From Phlebopus portentosus (Eukaryota; Basidiomycota; Agaricomycetes; Boletales; Boletinellaceae): 64,000 nucleotides of DNA. This document shows positions 48,701 to 60,818 of the stretch, in pieces. The position numbers and the translations under genes were made by a program. A model generated the notes under the pieces. That model saw nothing but the letters and a program-made list of their open reading frames with translations, was not told the DNA's origin and searched no databases. The DNA lies in the NCBI GenBank assembly GCA_037892935.1, contig JAYXKI010000003.1, positions 1-64,000 of the forward strand. Reading direction: 5' to 3'. The stretch's first letter is position 1, and each line of letters begins with the position of its first letter.

Positions 48701-48920
48701 GGTGCAGGTTCGTGGTAGAGCCGGACGCGCTCAACGTCGTCCCCACTGAAGAGAAGCGCATGAATTAACGCGTCAGAATAATGACTATAAGAAGCTCACA
48801 AGTCAAGTTTGTGAATCCCTGCACGCATTGTCCAGCAATGCACACGACTGATGATGCGTTCTGAGCAACGACTAATGCGTCGAAAAACGAAAGAAAAACG
48901 AAGAGAGTGCTGGCAAGCAT
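45770..48920 (-). CDS. Cysteine-rich type I membrane protein with furin-like/EGF-like repeats
   Basis: Three exons are inferred: 48920-48800, 48745-47969 and 47913-45770, giving 1013 residues. The second intron uses a GC donor (AAAG|GCAAGT...TTCAG) and is the only join that keeps frame. A signal peptide (MLASTLFVFLSFFDALVVAQ) is followed by a Ser-rich domain (about residues 45-190). EGF-like modules come next (CSSACASGGVCTSQGSCAC). A long array of CxxC-spaced furin-type repeats then runs to about residue 610 (CDSLCSTCSGPTANDC, CDSSCSTCAGSANFC and similar). One transmembrane helix (WWEIFLMALGCAFILLCIAL, about 665-687) is followed by an Arg/Lys stop-transfer and a roughly 325-residue Arg/Asp/Ser-rich cytosolic tail. 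The layout is that of a surface receptor or sensor, but no kinase or known signalling domain is present. Ligand and role are unknown. Confidence 0.85.
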
Positions 48921-49721
48921 GGCGCGCAGCACTGAAAGAGGAAAAGGGACAGAAACAGAAGATGAAGGTAGAAGAAAGAGCGTTGAAAGGCCACGTCTTT
49001 CTGCATTTTCTCTGTGACTTGTGCTTAGGGCAAGAGAACAATAACAATAACCACAGTCAGTGGTTCGTTGCAACGCAGGGAGGACAATGAACAATGAACA
49101 ATCTTTATTTGGATATATTATGTAACGTAACACAACCACAACATTGATCGACAAAACCATGGCGCCGATACCTCCTTGTTTTGTACCACAAGTGAATAAG
49201 TCTAATGATAGCCAGTATTTCAAAAAAAATGCATCTTTTTATACCTCCAGCAGCATGAATTCCTTGTCCTACACGCTGCACAGTGCAGTAAATTTTTTCC
49301 TAAAAAACTCATCACGTGCTGGTGTCCACCGTATCAAGGCCACGTGACACAGACTTACGAATGGGAGAGAAACAGTTCTGTTTTTCTCACCATCCATCGA
49401 GAAGGGTCTGCAATATCATTCCGCCTCTATTCTGGTCCCATTTATCGTGCCGCGCAAAAATGTCCGATCGTATACCGCACTACTTCCTTTGATTCTCCCA
49501 CAGACGCGAATAATAAGTACGTTTGCCGACTCGGAAGCAAAATTCCACCATGTTTTCCGTAGTAACCGCGATCAATGGCTGTTCTATGATAAAACTGTCT
49601 AATGACAGTAGCGACCTCCTGGAGTCCGTTGCGCTTTCAGAAGCAGCATATAAAGATCAAGAGGTATCCCGAAAGACTTCCCAGCCAAATTCTGTTTGCC
49701 TGTACTTTGCGTAAGAGTACC
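48921..49721. promoter_or_regulatory. Divergent promoter region, cysteine-rich gene and glycosyltransferase
   Basis: These 800 bases separate the start of the cysteine-rich gene (-) from that of the UDP-glycosyltransferase gene (+). The block nearest the former is CT-rich on its coding strand. A tandem CAATGAA/CAATC stretch lies near 49086-49102. No gene is supported in between. Confidence 0.45.
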
Positions 49722-51834
49722 ATGACTGCCTCTCAGCTGGTCCCAAGTGGACATATCGTTGCCGTGGCACTTCCCATGTGGGGTACGAACTCAAACTCTT
49801 GCTGCTAAAGGATGTCCATGAATATTTCTATCCCATAGGCCACACCAAATCCTTATGCTCGTTCGTAGTGAGGATCATAAAGCTTCGTCGAACGCATGTT
49901 ACACTTTTCACGGACGTCATGAACCGTGAAAAGGTCCTCGAAGAGGTCTCAAGTCTCTTCGATGGTGCTACAGGGCCAGAAAATATGCAGAATCTTGTTA
50001 GGTATGATTTATTGTGAACCTGCGATCGTGCCAAAACATGCTAACAATGATCCAGAGTTGTTGCCTTACCATCTGACTCCGTCCCATATCAGTTTGATTT
50101 GTACAAGTCAGCATTTGTAGAAGCATACAGGACTCTACTATCGGAGACTTCGATAGCTATCGCACCAAATAGCGACTCGGTGTACGAACCGGTTCCAAAG
50201 CCGAATCTAGTGATTGTCGATGTAAGCTGAAATTTATCCACGTAGTAAGACGCTGATGCTGACTGTACCGACGGTCAATAGTTCTTCTGCTACGAAATTC
50301 TGAGAGGAATTCGATCCATTAGCGGGACTGAAGTTCCCGTATACGCGTGGCAATCTGGTTCAGCGACAGCGGTTCTGTATCTTTGTGGTCCAGAGACCTT
50401 CGGTGGAAAGGGAGATTTGGCAGAAAAGTTCAGCAAAGTCACCGCGGAAGATGCAAATGCTCAGGAAAAGGTGATTGAGATGGTATACTCCTAGGACTCT
50501 TCGCCGGTCATCACGCTGACGTTTTCGTTCGTATAGGTGTTCCAGGGCTCTGACCAGAAACTTGTTGTTTTACCGGGTCTTCCTCCGATGTATGAGCACG
50601 AACATATGCCGCAAATCGTGCGTACCTTGGCTTTTTTTGACATATTCATCCAATTTTCTTATTCGAGGTTACCTCAGAGGGCTATTCCGATCAGCATGGA
50701 CAAAGCTGCTGCATTCTTGCAGTACAATCATAGGTAAATGCTCTTCTTTTATGAGCTGCATTGCAAACTGAATCTTCGGGAAGGTTCCTTGTAGAATGTG
50801 ATGGAGTCATTCACGCCACTAGTAAACTTTTTGAGGGAGACGCTCTGGGAAAGTGGCAAGAATGGTATGGCTCGAGGGCGGTCCTTACCGTTGGGCCTAT
50901 CTCGCCTCCAGCTAGCGCGGAGGGTATCGCTAGAGAGAGATCGAAATCTGCTGTGGGACAGGAAGTCGAGGTGTTCCTCAATGAATCTCTCGATAAGTTT
51001 GGCCCAAATTCAGTCGTTTATGTGTGTTGCCTCCTCTTCATTCCGACATGCTGTGATGATCAGTGCTTTCTCGCTTGCAGATTTCGTTCGGCACTGTCTG
51101 GTGGTCCTCTCAGCCAGAAAAGATATGGACCTTTATCGACACTCTTCTCGAGCTAGACATTCCTTTCGTGAGTATTTACGAGGCTCGCCTCATTTTCTGT
51201 GAACATGGCTAACTCGTTTCAAAAGCTGATGAGCCATGCGTCCCATGTTGCTACCGTTCCAGAACATGTGGCTATCAAAGTGAAAGCCTCTGGTCTCGGG
51301 TACCTTTCCAAATGGCTTCCTCAGCAAATGATCCTGCGTCATAAAGTACGATTCAGATCCAAAGAAATCACAAATTTGTTCTAAGCTAGATTTAGGCGTG
51401 CGGATGGTTCGTTACTCACTGTGGTCACAATTCAGTCATGGAGTCTCTTTCGGAAGGGGTTCCTTTGTGAGTTTTGTTCATGTATCGATGCTCAATTTCC
51501 ATTCAATTTCTTCTTTAGAATCTGCTGGCCATTCGATGCAGATCAGCCGACGAATGCTGCGAATATTGTCTCCGTGCATGGTGCAGGCTACGAGTTGTTT
51601 GAAGTTCGGACCGGTCAAGGCTTGCTTCCGATTCATCGCCTCGGAGACAAAGTGCCTATTGGCACGCTTGACGCGGTCCGCCAGGAGGCAGTTGACGTCC
51701 TGACCAAAGCTCGGGGTAAGGATGGAGAAATCAAACGAGAGAAAGCGCAATGGTTCATGGAGCAATTTGCGAAGAGTTGGACGGAGGGTGGACAGGCCTG
51801 GATTGATATGAAGAAACTTGTCGATGGTCTCTAG
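49722..51834 (+). CDS. UDP-glycosyltransferase, GT1 family
   Basis: Eleven exons are inferred: 49722-49782, 49839-50001, 50056-50221, 50282-50482, 50537-50617, 50678-50733, 50784-51021, 51081-51167, 51226-51345, 51396-51466 and 51519-51834. They give 519 residues with all joins in phase. The N-terminal acceptor-binding half starts LVPSGHIVAVALPMWGHTKS. The C-terminal half has the sugar-nucleotide signature, WLPQQMILRHKACGWFVTHC, GHNSVMESLSEGVPLICWPF and DADQPTNAANI. A histidine near residue 19 (GHTKS) is in the usual catalytic position. The enzyme would move a sugar from a UDP-sugar to a small lipophilic acceptor such as a sterol, phenol or secondary metabolite, in the cytosol. It is plausibly linked to the P450 and FAD monooxygenase nearby. 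Confidence 0.9.
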
Positions 51835-52123
51835 TTAAAGTCCACGTGTCTTCCTAAGCGAATCGAATCGACTGTACATGAAGATTAGAATAATAACTAG
51901 ATGAATTAATTGCTGACAGTCGAGCACTGCACTACTGAGACACCTTCAAGGTGGCGCCGTGACGTAGTCAATAATATAAAAACTCCAATATTTTTATACA
52001 TAGTTCTGTAATCGTGGGAATCCTGTGGACGTGTTGCTTTCGGCCACGCGACGCGTCGCTGTCCTCTTAACCTCAACCCACCTCTCGTCTGTGCCTTCCT
52101 TTAAACACTAAGAAACACTGAAA

Positions 52124-53648
52124 ATGTCTGACGGTGAAGGCGGTGGAAAGAAATCAGGATATCGTCTTGAAATTGCAGCTTCTGCTAGGGCTCAGTGCAA
52201 AGGTCTGCTGTTTTCTGTATCTAAACCACATTTGCTGAGACGCGCTACTCACCTTCTGTCACGCCAATTGCAGGGCCAAAGCCATGCAAAGGTGGTTTCT
52301 CTATGCCCCTACTTATCTGGAAGTAGGCGATTGACGCGTTCTTCTAGGAACAAAGATTGCTAAAGGCGAGTTACGTGTGGGCTCCATCGTTGACTTTCGA
52401 GGAAACACATCTTTGTACATTCCGTCTGCTCCTCGTGCCTACTTTTGTTTAACTAACTCGTTTGACAGCGCATGGAGACACTGGGGCTGTGTCACGGAAC
52501 GCATCATCAAAAACATGAAAACAGCATTCGAAGACCCAGCAGAACTGGATGGGTTCGACGAGCTTCCTGAGGTCTATCAGGAGAAAGTTCGAAAGGCATA
52601 CGAAGTGGGGCACGTAGACGAAGAAGATATTCCCGAGAGTGCACGTAAACCCGAAGAATCTGACGAGGATGAAGACGGTGAAGACAAGAAGAAGAAGAGC
52701 AAGGCGGCGAAGAAGAGAGTCAGGGTTCGTAATTGTTTACTGTTACTCAAACGTTGTGATTAATGTTTTTCAAGGACGAGGATGGTGAGGAAGAGAAGGA
52801 CGACGAAAAACCTAAAAAGAGGGCAGCTGCACCTCGGAAGCGCTCCAAGGTGTGTTGATGTTTTTCTTATCATACTCAAGATTAATTTGTCTCAGAAATC
52901 TGATGCTGAGGACGAACATGAAAGCGAAGAAGAAAAACCGAAAAAGGCTCCCCGTAAGCGTCTCACTAAGGTGCTTTCATTCTTGTTCTTGTGAGACGCT
53001 CCATATTGACCTCCTGTCGTCGACAGAAAAATGAAGATGGGGATGAGGAGAAGAAACCCGCTGCTAAGCGTATTCGGAAGAAGGTAAGCATACTTTCTCG
53101 GCCCGCCCATGATCGACTCCCTAAGACTACACTATAATTAGGCTGCAGACGAAGGCGATGAAGACGATGAAGCACCAAAGAAGAAGGGCGGCGCTACGTC
53201 GTCGAAAAAGGCCGGTTCAAAAGCTAAGACCAAAGCAAAAAAGGCAAGTTCTTGTTTCTATGTTTCTAGAAATTGGCAATGTAATCGTGTATTCTGTAGG
53301 CCAATGCAGACGATTCTGGTGAAGACTTCGGTGACGAAATTGACAAAGTTTCCGGAGAAGAGGATGAAGATGAGGCCGAGAAAAAACCAAAGAAGGTGAG
53401 AATCAGTATTTATCCTTCCGCGCACCGTACAACATCTAACGCACATCTCCAAATAGTCCACATCGAAGGCGAAGTCAACAAAACCCGCCTCCAAGGCCAA
53501 GCCGGAGTCGAAAACCAAAACGAAGTCCACATCTAAAGTGAACGGAAGTGCCAAACCTGCGTCGAAGGCGAAGAAGCCAGCCAGCTCAAAGCCGAAGTCG
53601 AAAAAGACCGAGGAGATAATTGAGGAAGCTGCCGAGGACGATGAATAA
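52124..53648 (+). CDS. PARP-type zinc-finger protein with lysine-rich tail
   Basis: Ten exons are inferred: 52124-52202, 52274-52291, 52348-52414, 52469-52724, 52775-52849, 52896-52970, 53027-53083, 53142-53243, 53300-53395 and 53457-53648, giving 338 residues. Exon 2 is only 18 nt. The N-terminus carries one PARP-type zinc finger: cysteines in RAQCKGPKPCKG, then GELRVGSIVDF and AWRHWGC. This finger type senses DNA breaks. No PARP catalytic, BRCT or WGR domain follows. Instead there is an alternating acidic and Lys/Ala/Ser-rich tail resembling linker histone tails, likely chromatin-bound. Several exons end with Lys codons at the splice site. The intron after 53243 uses a GC donor (AAG|GCAAGT). 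A nuclear DNA-binding role is inferred. Confidence 0.87.
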
Positions 53649-53961
53649 ATGTACAATATGCGGCGATTGTGGTAAACGAGTTCCGGTCCGTAGCTTCGCG
53701 GACCTCTTCACTGACTCTTCCCATTTTGTGCCTTGCATGGCAGTTCATCCTATGATATGTGTTTATCCTTGGATTTGGTTCTTCTCTTATTGACGTCGTC
53801 CTGCACTTCATCTCGCGACACCTTCCGATTGCTTCGCTCCTCGTCTCTCGTACTCTGATATTCCTCGTACTTCTTGTAGTCGTTCGCATGTGTAAATAGC
53901 ATTTGTAATTTATTCTGTACATAAATACAGCTCGTTCTCACAAATACTCAGTGCCTCCAAC

Positions 53962-56146
53962 TTACGCCCTTCTCTTGATCACAACTCTCAGCTCACCCAG
54001 TCTAAACACGAAAAAGCTGTTGATTTCCTTTTCCCACTTGTTCTTCTCCACATACTCATTTCTAAGTTCCTCAACAAGGTCGATATCGAAGCGCTGAAGG
54101 AGTAGAGCCGTGACAGAGCGGATCTCGGCAAGTGCGAGTGCTTTACCAGCACAATTGGCTGGACCGTAGGCGAATGGGATGTATGCGGAAGTGTCGTGGA
54201 TATAATGCGCCGATGTCGAGTCAGGTTCTACTTTGGACGTCGGCGACTGTAACCACCGATCTATCCAAAATTTCTCGGGCATCGGGGAGAAGTAGTGTGC
54301 CTGACGATGCAGGACGTATGGAGAGATGTTAACTGATGTGCCTTCAGGTATGATGCTACGTTTAAATCAGAACAAGTCTTTTGATGCTATCGTAGAGCTG
54401 GATGCGGATGCACGTACTGTTCTCCAATCCGCTTGCTCCCGGAACCAGCAGCGGGAGCACGTTGTAAATCGGTGGGAACAGGCGGCTGGAGGCGGAGCGT
54501 CTCGTTGCTAAAACAAAGAGGATAGGACGATGAGTCAGCCATTTCTTCGGAACAAAACTCGATTCGACGCACATAACAGCATTCAAGATCTTCAATTCCG
54601 AAAGCTTGACAAAGTCGAATGGTTCACCATCTCCAGGAGGGAACGCTTCGTCAAGCTCATTCCTCAACCTCGCCAAAACTTCCTTGTTCGTCATTAAATA
54701 GTAGAACATGTTGCTAATCGTCGTCGCAGTCGTATCCGAACCAGCCACAATCGCAACTTTGCAATTCTCCCGCAGGAGTGCAAGTTCGTGTGAGACGTTC
54801 CCGTAGGGCAAGGATGATTTCTCTGAGCGGCTGAGGGCCGTGTCGGAGTCTTCGTTTGCCAAGTAGTAAAACAAGTCTTTCACCCTGGCTCCGCGATTCG
54901 ATCGTCTAGCCACGCAATCATTCACGAATTTGGTGAACTTTGCCATCGCGGCGACCACGAAAGGCAGTTTATGCACAATATGGACGGACCATGGAAGCCG
55001 TTGGAGTAATGCTTGAGCTCTTGAAATGAGAAATCAGCTAACTTTGAAAGAGGAAAATATGAAAACACCGACTTCATTTGCTCGGTTATCATTCCCCAGA
55101 TACCGGACGTATCACCCTCTTTCATAAGTTCGAAAGCTCCGCCGAATCTATCCGTCGAATAAATCAACATAGAAAAATGGCTGTCAAATCCGCCTAAACT
55201 TACACCATATCACCCATAAAATCAAATGCGAATCGACTCATCCACATAGCAAGGTCAGTGCTCTCACCCTTTTCGGCAAACTTGTCAAGCTCTTCCGCGA
55301 GCTGTAAAGCGCGTTTCACGACTGTAGGCGAGTATTCTTTGATAGCTGCTGTGCTCAAGCCCTTTGCCCATGGCTTTCGCAGCTGAGCATGCTCCGAAAG
55401 ATCGCGAATCGCGACGACGTTCGCGGGAACATGAGGGATGCGAGCACCATCGAACACTTCCATGTGTCAATTAACACCTTCAATTAAAGACGAATAATTA
55501 AGAGAAAATGAACATACTCGGCCCTTTTGGCATTCCGTCAGAACCCATTATCTTCGGGATAAGTGACGCATCGACGAAAGAGAGTTGATTTGGCCCTGAA
55601 TGAATCATATTAGTGGCGCTGAACGCTTCATACACATGCATCACAATTCCGACATACCAACACGCACGTATGCCCCATACTTGTCATGCAGCTCCTTCAG
55701 AGTCTCGTGCCACTTTCCCTTGGTGGTCTCACGAGCAAGCCAGAATTGCGAAACTTTAGCCAGGAAAGGTCCGGGATACCTCGCAAGAGGATGCCAAGGA
55801 GAGGCTCGATATACAGCAATGCTTGAAAGAAGAGAAGCATAGTAGATGGAGAAGCCGGAAAGTACCGCAAGCCCGTCCGAATAGTGGTGCAGAAGGAATA
55901 CCGACGATGCCAATGGTACCACAAACAGGAGAAAGACGGTGGCCAGCTCACTCGACGGGAGGATTTCGAATCTTTTGTAAATCAAATAAGTCACCTGAAA
56001 TGGGCATATGATAAACCCTCGAAATCGATGTTAGACACAGCACAAAAGGGAAGACATACCAGTCCAAATGCTGCAGGGACCAGCATCGACTCAATGGGTG
56101 CGAGTCTGGGGAGGGAACTGAAGACATCCATCACAAGAGAGGTCAT
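53962..56146 (-). CDS. Cytochrome P450 monooxygenase
   Basis: Eight exons on the minus strand are inferred: 56146-56060, 55994-55658, 55595-55518, 55456-55204, 55147-55073, 55019-54573, 54507-54418 and 54355-53962, giving 586 residues. Two or three N-terminal hydrophobic helices come first, then the proline-rich hinge WHPLARYPGPFLAK. The I-helix oxygen-binding motif AGSDTTATT, the ExxR motif in NETLRLQPPVP, and the haem loop FAYGPANCAGKALA with its cysteine ligand are all intact. The enzyme would be an ER-membrane monooxygenase using a P450 reductase partner. The family is basidiomycete-type; the substrate is unknown. The 3' end faces that of the zinc-finger gene 313 bases away. Confidence 0.92.
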
Positions 56147-58260
56147 GATACCGATGCGTCATGTAGGTGAGTGATTCAGTTGTTCCTTTATACGACGCGA
56201 AATCAGCTTCCGATAAATTGACCTATTCCAGTGCTCTGGACCCCAAAGGGAAGGTACGACACCCCGATGCATGAGCCATGACTGCATGGGTTGATAGAGA
56301 TGGAGCGCGGCTGAGAACAGAAGCCCCAAGACAAGTGGACCCTTCGACGGGATAGTGGCGCAATAATCGGTCTCAGCGCTCGATCTTCGGTTCTCAGATG
56401 CAGTCCTAAGAAAAGCTCACTCACCTGAAACGCGAGAACGTCCCGGGGAGGATGGGTCTTCCTGATATAGAACTCACCTTACTGATCAAGTTCACACTAG
56501 AACTTGGGAGTTATCCGTCGGACCAGAGATAGTCTTTACTTGCAGCAGCTTCTCCGGATTCGACGAGCATCATCATCACTAGCTTCGCATTTAAGATCGA
56601 GGAAGTACAACACTTCGTCTTGACCAGATGTAGAAGATAAGCTTTCAAACCTTGAAGGATATCGTTAACTCATTGAGGCACTGGGCAGTTCGCGTCACGG
56701 CATGCATAATTCCTTTCCCGAGGACGATTGATTATCCCGATGTTGGAGATCGTTTCACATCGATGGCAGTAACTGGATTTCTTTTTCTCCAGTTGAAATG
56801 AATCAGGGGTCTATTGCGACTTGACGGAACTTCAGCATAATCAACGTCCGTAGCGGAGGAAGACTCACCGCCCAAGAGACGCTCATTGTAATGATGAATA
56901 GCTTCGGACAGCTTGTGGTGATGCTGAACTGCATCACAGACCCAATTAGGATAAGAAACGCTTCATCATATTCAAATCCGAAGATAGACGTGGGGGTTGG
57001 GGGTGATTCGGAAGTACTGATGCGTTCACAACGCATTCAAGCAGGTAATCGCCATTATGTTTTACGGAGAGTCGGTAAGATGTCCCAATGGTATCGACAT
57101 TTTTCGAATTCTCTGAACCAGTGAAGCTTGAGTCGTTCGACGTCGCGGTAAAAAAATTGTTGATTGAAGCAGACCGATCGCGTTATGGGAATTTATCTCC
57201 ACGACCACGTGCTGATATGGAAGGTACATCGCGTGTTTCCGACTCCGAGCGTCTGCGAGAGTTGTTTCGCGCTAAACGCAGCACTTTCAACGCCTCATTG
57301 TACGAAGCTGACATTTCTGTGCAGAATTCAATTAATGACTGTCTTGTGCTATCTTTCTTCTGTTCATAATCCAATGAAAGAGCCGTTTTTAACTCTTTGC
57401 TCAATGCCTGGACTTTCTGTTATGTTCTCCCTCGACTTCGATGTGTCTGAATCGCTCGAAGTTTTTGTCCAATGGGCTGAATTTGCATCCGTTCTTGAAA
57501 GCAGAGAAAGCAGAGAAATTTTGCACTTAACGGAGACATTTGAACAGGAAGCTAAAGGGAGAAGCTCTGGCCAGTAATCACGACGGCGGGGTATGATTCT
57601 ACGTACATGCTCGATGCCGAGGTTGCTGCACACGAATGCAAGCATAGTCATAGTAGTAACACTGGGTGCTCGGGTAGTTCCGGACGAAGGTGAGCGTCGA
57701 ATGAATTATAGTACTTCTAAGTTAATACAATTCTTATATTGAAAGGACGATTTCGGATTTTGAAGAATAGAATAACACGCTGCAATATATAAGCCAGGAG
57801 TTGACTAAACTGAATTACTACATATCGCATTGTTTTCCGACGAATCCTGCCCCTGAACGGGCATCATCCCTGGGCGCTCCCGATACTGATCGATCACAGG
57901 CAGAATTATAAACAGAATTGGAAATCTCGCCTCTGATTGGCTGGATTTCAGTTCCGGATCAAAATTTTCAGGTTCGGAAATAGGTGGGTGAGACACACTG
58001 ATCTATATTTAGTTGCTCTATGAGGACTGTGATGCTTCGCCTTGATTATCACACACGCGAAAGAGTTTATGAATTCAGACACGCACGCGCGACGATCGCG
58101 TGAAGACTCGGATTCAGTTCAGAGGGCTCTGAAAGTGTTCACTGCGGTCACTGCGGAACGGCTGCTTAGTGATGTGGTGACGTGGAACGGCAGCGCAACG
58201 CGCATCTTAGTATAAAGTGAGTCAAGGGAACATGTTGATGCGCAACAATTTGATTTGGAC
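56147..58260. other. Divergent intergenic region between P450 and FAD monooxygenase
   Basis: Apart from one minus-strand frame (56159-56405, listed) I see no supported gene in these 2.1 kb. The region serves as upstream sequence for both oxidoreductase genes, which are transcribed away from each other. Confidence 0.5.
56159..56405 (-). other. Open frame with hydrophobic segment upstream of the P450
   Basis: From an acceptor-like CTTAG (to 56406) the frame runs to TGA at 56159. It reads SENRRSSAETDYCATIPSKG, then LVLGLLFSAALHLYQPMQSW and HRGVVPSLWGPEHWNRSIYR. Its composition is strongly protein-like. Its stop lies 13 bases before the P450 ATG. It could be an unrecognised terminal exon or a relic. 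No family is identified. Confidence 0.3.
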
Positions 58261-60514
58261 ATGTCTTCCATGGTCTCTCCTCAAGTTTTAATAGTGCGCT
58301 CTTTACATATTTCTCATCAGATCAAGCAATATTGATCATCTTTCTGTAGGTTGGTTCGGGCCCGGCTGGCCTCGTACTCGCTTTGGCTCTGGTCAAGAAT
58401 GGAATCTCTGTTCGGATCATTGAAAAGAGCACTGAGCATCACGCAGCAGAGAGGGGGGCGGGTGTTGTGGTGAGCTTTGCGTATTCGCCATTGATTGAAA
58501 TTCTGACAAAAATCAAAGCCACGCACGCTAGAGACTGAGTACTTCCTGGGTGTTTGTGCAGATATTCAACGCGTTGGACTCGGGCCGCCGACCATGAACT
58601 TCTTTGATCTGGCGGATCCCTATCGTATCAAGAAATCATTTGAGATGGTCCAAAAGGTCGATCCAACGCCCGCTTACCCAATTGTACGCTGCCCGTCCCT
58701 TCAGGGATCTTACCATCGCTCACCTTATCCCCGCAGACAGAACCCGTGATGATTGGACAGTGGCTTCATCAGAAGATCCTTAGGCAACATTTGGAAGAGC
58801 TAGGTTGTCATGTCGAGCTAGGTTGCATGTTGCAAACTATTGAACAGCGAGACGAAAGTGTCATTGCACACCTAGTGAAAACAGTAGACGGGAAACAGTT
58901 GGAAGAAACAGTCCAATTTGCTTACGTCGTCGGCGCTGATGGTGCTCATAGTAAGAACCACTCTTCATTTACGCTTAACAATATCACTAAGCTACGTCAG
59001 GTACTGTGCGGAAAGCGCTTGATGTGAACTTTGTCGGGGAATCGCGAGACCTTCGGGTTTATCTTATCGACGCTCGTATGGAAGGAATGCCAGCAGAAGG
59101 CAAAGTGAGCTTAATCAGTGAGATTACCCGAGAAGTTGATGCTAACGTTCGCATTACAGGACTTCTACAGATGGGGAGATGACGTTCATTATGCGTATGG
59201 ATTTGTTATGAAATACCTCCTCCGTTCGGACTAACCATGTTTCGTCAGCGCGTCTCTAAAGTACACCGTCCTGCCAGGTGTCTTCCAGATGCTTCTCGCC
59301 GGTGAACAGGTCGACTTCGATGCATTGAAGACGGGATCAGTAGAGGCTATACAGTCAACCTTCAGCACTCTCAGCGGCAGGAAGGATTTAAAGGTCACGG
59401 AGATCTTGACTCATGGAGAATGGCGGTATGATAGTGTTTCCTCCTTGGTCTCTAAGAATACGCTTCTGATTTTCTCTTGAAGTCCTAATATTCGCATCGC
59501 TGAGCATTTCGGCGACGGCCGCGTGTTCATTGTTGGGGGTAAGAATGAGCTCTGCATCCTGCGGCATTGATAGATTTTCACCGACATTATATTCTTCCTG
59601 TGCCAGATGCAGCCCATGTGCACCCTCCATCTGGAGGGCAAGGCCTTAATTCCGGTATTCAAGACTCCGTAAGCCCATTGTTCCTTGTTTTCCCTTTGGT
59701 ATCACGATCCCTCAACTTCAATTTTAATTAGTTTAATTTGGCTTGGAAGCTTGCTCTTTCACTCAAATCCCGCGCCTCGCCGACCTTGCTCAACTCATAC
59801 GAATCTGAACGCTTGCCAGTCATAGCAGAGATGCTTCACATCACTACTGGACTGTTCAACAAGTTGACCTCCCGAAGGGAAACGCAGCGCGGAATCGAGG
59901 CGGCTCAGGCCCAGGCTCAGGCGCAGAAAGAGGAGGACAGGGACAAAGCATACTCGCGAGACTGGAAGCTTTTCCAGCTAGATCTGAATTATCGCTGGAG
60001 CGAGATTGTGTCTGACGAGCGGTTTATGAAGGACGAGAGCAGTGCCAATATTGAACGGAATGCTTATGGTGTCGCTGGGCATGACATTCGCGCAGGTGAT
60101 CGTGCACCAGATGCTCCTGGTTTGACAGATGTCGCCGAGCACTCAAGTGGAAGTTCAGCTGCGCGACTATTCGATGTCTTCAAGCCGACGGTGCACACGG
60201 TGCTCGTTTTCACTGCAGAACCGTCTGCCGGATCAATCGCAAACGTCCTTGCACCTTTCTCTAGAATCCCAAAGGAGCTCGTCCAAATCGTTTTTATACT
60301 GCCTTCAGGAGTGTCAAGCCCTCGCGTTGACCACCCTTCGTTGAACATAAAGCACACGTTTTGCGACGCCCAAGGCCATGCTTATAAAGGGTACGGACTA
60401 CAACCTGGGGAGAAGGAAACGACAGTGGTGATAATAAGGCCAGATGCTGTGGTCGGTGCCTTCGCAAGAACCTCTGAGGGTATCAAGAAGTACATGTCAC
60501 TTGTGTTTGCTTGA
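58261..60514 (+). CDS. FAD-dependent monooxygenase, phenol hydroxylase type
   Basis: Ten exons are inferred: 58261-58293, 58350-58469, 58534-58683, 58737-58950, 59001-59104, 59160-59194, 59249-59425, 59483-59538, 59607-59668 and 59732-60514, giving 577 residues. The Rossmann FAD motif GSGPAGLVLALALVKNG, the region FAYVVGADGAHS, and the GD motif GDAAHVHPPSGGQGLNSGIQ are present. These define the aromatic-ring hydroxylase class (PHBH fold), using NAD(P)H and oxygen. A C-terminal thioredoxin-like domain, seen in phenol hydroxylases, follows. The segment between GAGV and the FLGV motif is several residues shorter than usual, so the splice around 58470-58533 may be slightly off or this part is trimmed. 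A role in aromatic compound breakdown or metabolite tailoring is likely. Confidence 0.88.
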
Positions 60515-60818
60515 CCAAACGCTTTGCAAATATAGTTATATATTAGTTCTTAGGACTATTACATATTATGGAAACAATCCTGACGATAAAATGAGATGGT
60601 TTTTTGAATGTAAACCCGTTCAATTCGACGTCTCAATAGACTTCTTCAGAAGGGGGAGAAAAAAAAACGCAATCCCTACAACGTTTGTTATAGAAGTGCA
60701 ACGATATCAGATCAATAAGTGCGAAAAAGTCAGTCCGCAGAAATACATTTAAATGAAAATAAATATCGAGTAATGGACTGGACATGTTGCAACAAGAGTG
60801 AAATTGTAGACTGTCGGA

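Noticed and set aside
49722..60514. A complete secondary-metabolite gene cluster
   Set aside because: No backbone synthase, transporter or cluster regulator is present, and an unrelated chromatin gene lies inside.
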